Positions 59,511-64,000 of a DNA stretch of 64,000 nt are shown in pieces. The DNA lies in NCBI RefSeq assembly GCF_011761945.1, contig NZ_JAASQV010000005.1:62001-126000 (forward strand). The letters are read 5' to 3'. The position numbers and the translations under genes are program-made. The notes beneath the pieces were generated by a model that worked only from the letters and a program-made list of their open reading frames with translations, was not told the DNA's origin and did not search any database. The stretch is from Sphingomonas leidyi (lineage in GTDB: Bacteria; Pseudomonadota; Alphaproteobacteria; Sphingomonadales; Sphingomonadaceae). The first letter of the stretch is position 1, and every line of letters begins with the position of its first letter.

Positions 59511-60491
59511 ATGACGATTCCGCCTCCCCCCAAGCCCGAATGGGCGCATCATCACGCCGTGTGGATCGGCTTTCCCAGCCATCCCGAACTCTGGCTCGAA
59601 GACCTGGCCTCCGCCCGGCTGGAAGTCGCCGCCTTCGGCAAGGCGGTGCACGCCGAGGGCAAGGGCGAACAGGTGATCCTGGTCGCCGCCAACGAAGAAT
59701 CCGCCAAGGCCGCCCGTACCCTGGCGGGGAATTCCGCCAAGGTGGTGGTGGAGCCGTTCGGCGACATCTGGCTGCGCGACACCGCCGCGATCATCGGCGG
59801 CGACGGCACCGCGCACGACTTCCGGTTCAACGGCTGGGGCGGCAAATATGATCTCGAAGGCGATGACGATATCGGCCATCGCCTGGCCGAGCGCGCCCGG
59901 ATGCACGTCGAGGACCATGGCTGGATCCTCGAGGGCGGCGCGATCGATGGCGACGGCACCGGCCTCGTCGTCACCACCGAGCAATGCCTGCTCAACCGCA
60001 ATCGCAACCCGCAGCTGAGCAAGGCCGATGTCGAGGAAATGCTGCGCAAGGACCTGGGCTATACCCAGGTGCTGTGGCTGGGCGACGGGCTGCTCAACGA
60101 CCATACCGACGGCCATGTCGACAATCTCGCCCGGTTCATCGGCCCCAACCGGCTGCTGGTTCCGGAGGGCGCCGAGAACGACCCCAATTGGCGCATTTAC
60201 CAGGATGCCGCCGCGCGCGCCGAGCGTGCCGGCGTTGAAGTGGTGCGCTTCCCCTCGCCGGGCCGGGTGCTCAACGAGGATGAGGAGATCATTCCGGCGA
60301 GCTACATGAACTTCTATATCGGCAATGCCGCGGTGGTGGTGCCGCTCTACGGCCAGGAAAACGACCAGGCGGCGGTCGACATGCTGGCCAGGCTCTTCCC
60401 CGGGCGAGCGATCATCGGCCAGCGCGCCGATCATATCCTGACCGGCGGCGGCAGCTTCCACTGCATCAGCCAGCAGATCCCGGCGGCTTGA
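59511..60491 (+). CDS. Agmatine deiminase family protein
   Basis: A 326-residue porphyromonas-type guanidine-modifying enzyme (agmatine/peptidyl-arginine deiminase). The catalytic residues are visible: EPFGDIWLRDTAAI (Asp), ILEGGAIDGDG (Glu), LLNDHTDGHVDN (His about 199) and the nucleophile Cys in GGGSFHCIS (about 317). It hydrolyses agmatine to N-carbamoylputrescine and NH3, or a related guanidine. Starts 19 bases after the M28 gene, so likely co-transcribed. No putrescine carbamoylase gene (aguB) is next to it. Confidence 0.92.
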   Translation: MTIPPPPKPEWAHHHAVWIGFPSHPELWLEDLASARLEVAAFGKAVHAEGKGEQVILVAANEESAKAARTLAGNSAKVVVEPFGDIWLRDTAAIIGGDGTAHDFRFNGWGGKYDLEGDDDIGHRLAERARMHVEDHGWILEGGAIDGDGTGLVVTTEQCLLNRNRNPQLSKADVEEMLRKDLGYTQVLWLGDGLLNDHTDGHVDNLARFIGPNRLLVPEGAENDPNWRIYQDAAARAERAGVEVVRFPSPGRVLNEDEEIIPASYMNFYIGNAAVVVPLYGQENDQAAVDMLARLFPGRAIIGQRADHILTGGGSFHCISQQIPAA

Positions 60492-60518
60492 GGGGGGCCA
60501 TAGCATAGGATGGGGCTT

Positions 60519-60617
60519 CCCCCGGCCTCGCGCCGGGGGCCGCCATGCCGCGCTGCTTGCGTTCGAGCCTCCGGATCCGGCACGCCCCTCCCGGCGGCCC
60601 CCGGCACAAGGCCGGGG
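60519..60617. repeat. Inverted pair of REP-like hairpins (BIME-like)
   Basis: Left unit: CCCCCGGC-CTCGC-GCCGGGGG followed by CCGCC (60519-60544). Right unit: GGCGG followed by CCCCCGGC-ACAAG-GCCGGGG (60593-60617), the near-exact reverse complement of the left unit. The 48 bases between hold a GGATCC-centred palindrome (CCGGATCCGG). This is the arrangement of bacterial interspersed mosaic elements. A related single copy is at 45048. Confidence 0.8.
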
Positions 60618-60630
60618 AGACCGGATCGCG

Positions 60631-62064
60631 CTATTTGGGCGAGGCGGGTGCGGGTGCGCCCGCGATCGGGGCGCCGGCCTTGCTGCTCACGCGCCAGATC
60701 ATGTTGCCGACATCGTCCGCCACCAGCAGCGCGCCGCCGGCATCGGTGATCACGCCCACCGGACGGCCGTTCACCGTCTTGCCGTCCTTGGCGAGGAAGC
60801 CGGTGAGCAGGTCGACCGGCTTGGCGTCCTTGCGCGGATAGCCATTGTCGCCGAACGGCACGAAGACGAGCTTGTAGCCCGAGGGCGGCTCGCGGTTCCA
60901 CGAGCCGTGCAGCGCGACGAAGGCGCCGTTGACGAACGGGCCGCCGAGCTTGGCGTCGGCGGCGAAGGCGAGGCCGAGCGGCGCGGTATGCGCGCCCAGC
61001 GCGAAATCCGGGCGCTTGGTATATTCGCGCAGGTCCGGCCGCTCGGGCGTCACGCGCTTGTCGACATAGCCGCCCCAGTAATTCCACGGCCAGCCATAGA
61101 AGGCGCCGAAATCGACCTGGGTGAGATAGTCGGGCGGCATGTCCGAGCCGAGCATGTCGCGCTCGTTGACCACGGTCCACAGATTGCCGGTATGCGGCTC
61201 GAAGGCCATGCCGTTCGGATTGCGCAGGCCCCAGGCATAGACGCGCGACGACTTGGTCTCGGGCACCACTTCGAGGATCGCGGCGCGGGTGCGCCGGGCC
61301 GCGTCGAGCTGCTTCGCGACCTGGAAGGGGGTGTCCGCGGCATAGATGTCGCCTTCCTTGTCGAGCCCGTTCTCGGCGATGTTCGAGGAAGAGCCGACCG
61401 CGACATAGATGCGCTTGCCGTCGGGCGAGGCGAGGATGTTGCGCGCCCAGTGATTGCCGCCGCCGGCCAGGTCGACGATCTTCTCCGGCTTGGCGGTGAT
61501 CCTGGTATCGCCCGTCTTGTAGGGGAAGCGGACGAGCGCATCGGTATTGGCGACGTAGAGCCAGTCGCCGACCAGGGCCATGCCGCTGGGCGAGTTGAGG
61601 CCTTCGAGCAGGGTCGAGCGCTGGTCGGCAACGCCGTCGCCATTGGTGTCGCGCAGCAGCGTGATGCGGTTGGCCGAGGGCACGCCGGCACCGGCGCGGT
61701 TCATCAGGATGCCCATGATCCAGCCGGTGATGCCGCCGCCCTCGCGCGGGGGCGAGTTGGTTTCGGCGACCAGCACGTCGCCATTGGGCAGGCGATACAG
61801 CCAGCGCGGGTGATCGAGCTTGTCGGCGAAGGGCGCGACTTCGATCCCGGCGGGCGCCACCGGCTTCGCGCCGTTCGCCCAGCCCACCGGCTTGGCGATG
61901 CGGATCGTCGGGATGTCCTGGTAGCGGGCCTCGCCCAGTTGCGGGACCACGCCGGTCACGGCCTGTTCGGGCAGCTTGGCGACATCCGGCCGGGTGGCCC
62001 AGATGAAGAGGCCGATGAGCGCCACCGCGAGGATGGCCAGGACGATGAGGATCCGCTTGAGCAT
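60631..62064 (-). CDS. Membrane-anchored sorbosone/PQQ-glucose dehydrogenase-like beta-propeller protein
   Basis: A 477-residue protein with an N-terminal transmembrane anchor (ILIVLAILAVALIGLFIWA) and a six-bladed propeller of the Sorbosone/GDH family: DKLDHPRWLYRLPNGDVLVAETN, VYAWGLRNPNGMAFEPHTGNLW, and FVALHGSWNREPPSG (the conserved HGSWNR). It resembles quinoprotein sugar dehydrogenases, but the catalytic His cannot be placed with certainty. It would act in the periplasm on a sugar or aldose. Convergent with the agmatine deiminase gene across the REP pair. Confidence 0.88.
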   Translation of the reverse strand: MLKRILIVLAILAVALIGLFIWATRPDVAKLPEQAVTGVVPQLGEARYQDIPTIRIAKPVGWANGAKPVAPAGIEVAPFADKLDHPRWLYRLPNGDVLVAETNSPPREGGGITGWIMGILMNRAGAGVPSANRITLLRDTNGDGVADQRSTLLEGLNSPSGMALVGDWLYVANTDALVRFPYKTGDTRITAKPEKIVDLAGGGNHWARNILASPDGKRIYVAVGSSSNIAENGLDKEGDIYAADTPFQVAKQLDAARRTRAAILEVVPETKSSRVYAWGLRNPNGMAFEPHTGNLWTVVNERDMLGSDMPPDYLTQVDFGAFYGWPWNYWGGYVDKRVTPERPDLREYTKRPDFALGAHTAPLGLAFAADAKLGGPFVNGAFVALHGSWNREPPSGYKLVFVPFGDNGYPRKDAKPVDLLTGFLAKDGKTVNGRPVGVITDAGGALLVADDVGNMIWRVSSKAGAPIAGAPAPASPK

Positions 62065-62106
62065 GGCGGAACGATAGGGGCGGGAAAGGGGGAAGCCAAT
62101 CCAATT

Positions 62107-62137
62107 AAAATCCTCCCCGAGCCAGGCTCGGGGAGGA
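62107..62137 (-). terminator. Intrinsic terminator of katG
   Basis: TCCTCCCCGAGCC (62111-62123) and GGCTCGGGGAGGA (62125-62137) are exact complements. Read on the minus strand the stem is followed by TTTTAATT, which makes it a terminator for katG. Confidence 0.85.
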
Positions 62138-62146
62138 ATTGGTCGG

Positions 62147-64000
<1,854 letters not shown>

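Overview
The window is about 64 kb of gene-dense, high-GC chromosome that reads as an alphaproteobacterium of the Sphingomonas group. Supporting signs are a MipZ-type ParA ATPase, a Shemin-pathway 5-aminolevulinate synthase, a betaine-lipid btaAB pair, a gellan-type phosphoglucomutase/phosphomannomutase, a TonB-dependent receptor beside secreted peptidases, many DUF families common in sphingomonads, and GC-rich REP-like hairpins between genes. I see no prophage, insertion sequence, CRISPR array or rRNA. One tRNA (Thr, GGT anticodon) is present. Both ends cut through genes: ligA on the left and katG on the right.

Layout. 1-13 kb: ligA (partial), an MBL-fold hydrolase, uvrB, a membrane pentapeptide-repeat protein, small lipoproteins, a 730-base region without an annotated-size gene, a TonB-like protein, a DSD1-family PLP enzyme and an aminopeptidase P. 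13-16 kb: tRNA-Thr, then a biotin operon (bioF-bioD-bioA, ATGA overlaps). 16.7-22.2 kb: a tightly packed formaldehyde/C1 operon (membrane protein, frmA, VOC, cupin, purU, fghA, FAD reductase) behind an AT-rich perfect palindrome. 22.2-29.9 kb: a small XRE regulator plus membrane protein with paired operators, a TraB/GumN protein, then the minus-strand run mipZ-J protein-pgmG-DUF1801-exonuclease, and panC. 29.5-38.5 kb: topA, a DUF4403 protein, yghU, dprA, plsY, murI. 38.5-45 kb: a 56-residue small protein, hemA, a LuxR/DUF4199 pair next to btaA-btaB, and a membrane LytTR regulator. 45-50.5 kb: two lipoproteins, the rpiB-glyA-nrdR-trmJ run, a chorismate mutase and rpsD. 50.6-64 kb: a nucleotidyltransferase, S9 peptidase, TonB receptor, CehA/McbA-like PHP protein, M28 peptidase, agmatine deiminase, sorbosone-dehydrogenase-like protein and katG.

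How they work together. FrmA and FghA convert formaldehyde plus glutathione to formate, and PurU releases formate and free THF from 10-formyl-THF, so the 16.7-22.2 kb unit looks like a C1 detoxification/THF recycling operon. BtaA and BtaB should make the phosphorus-free betaine lipid DGTS. The 51-60 kb stretch (outer-membrane receptor plus exported S9 and M28 peptidases and agmatine deiminase) suggests peptide or amine scavenging.

The most unusual signals are non-coding or very small: a terminator-ended structured RNA at about 8.05-8.30 kb carrying an 18-codon ORF whose Shine-Dalgarno is a 15-base complement of the 16S rRNA 3' end; a perfect 29-bp inverted repeat between glyA and nrdR; an inverted pair of REP-like hairpins at 60.5 kb with a third copy at 45.05 kb; and perfect AT-rich palindromes over the promoters at 16.7 and 22.25 kb. 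Coordinates were read by eye; functional calls rest on motif recognition, not on database searches.
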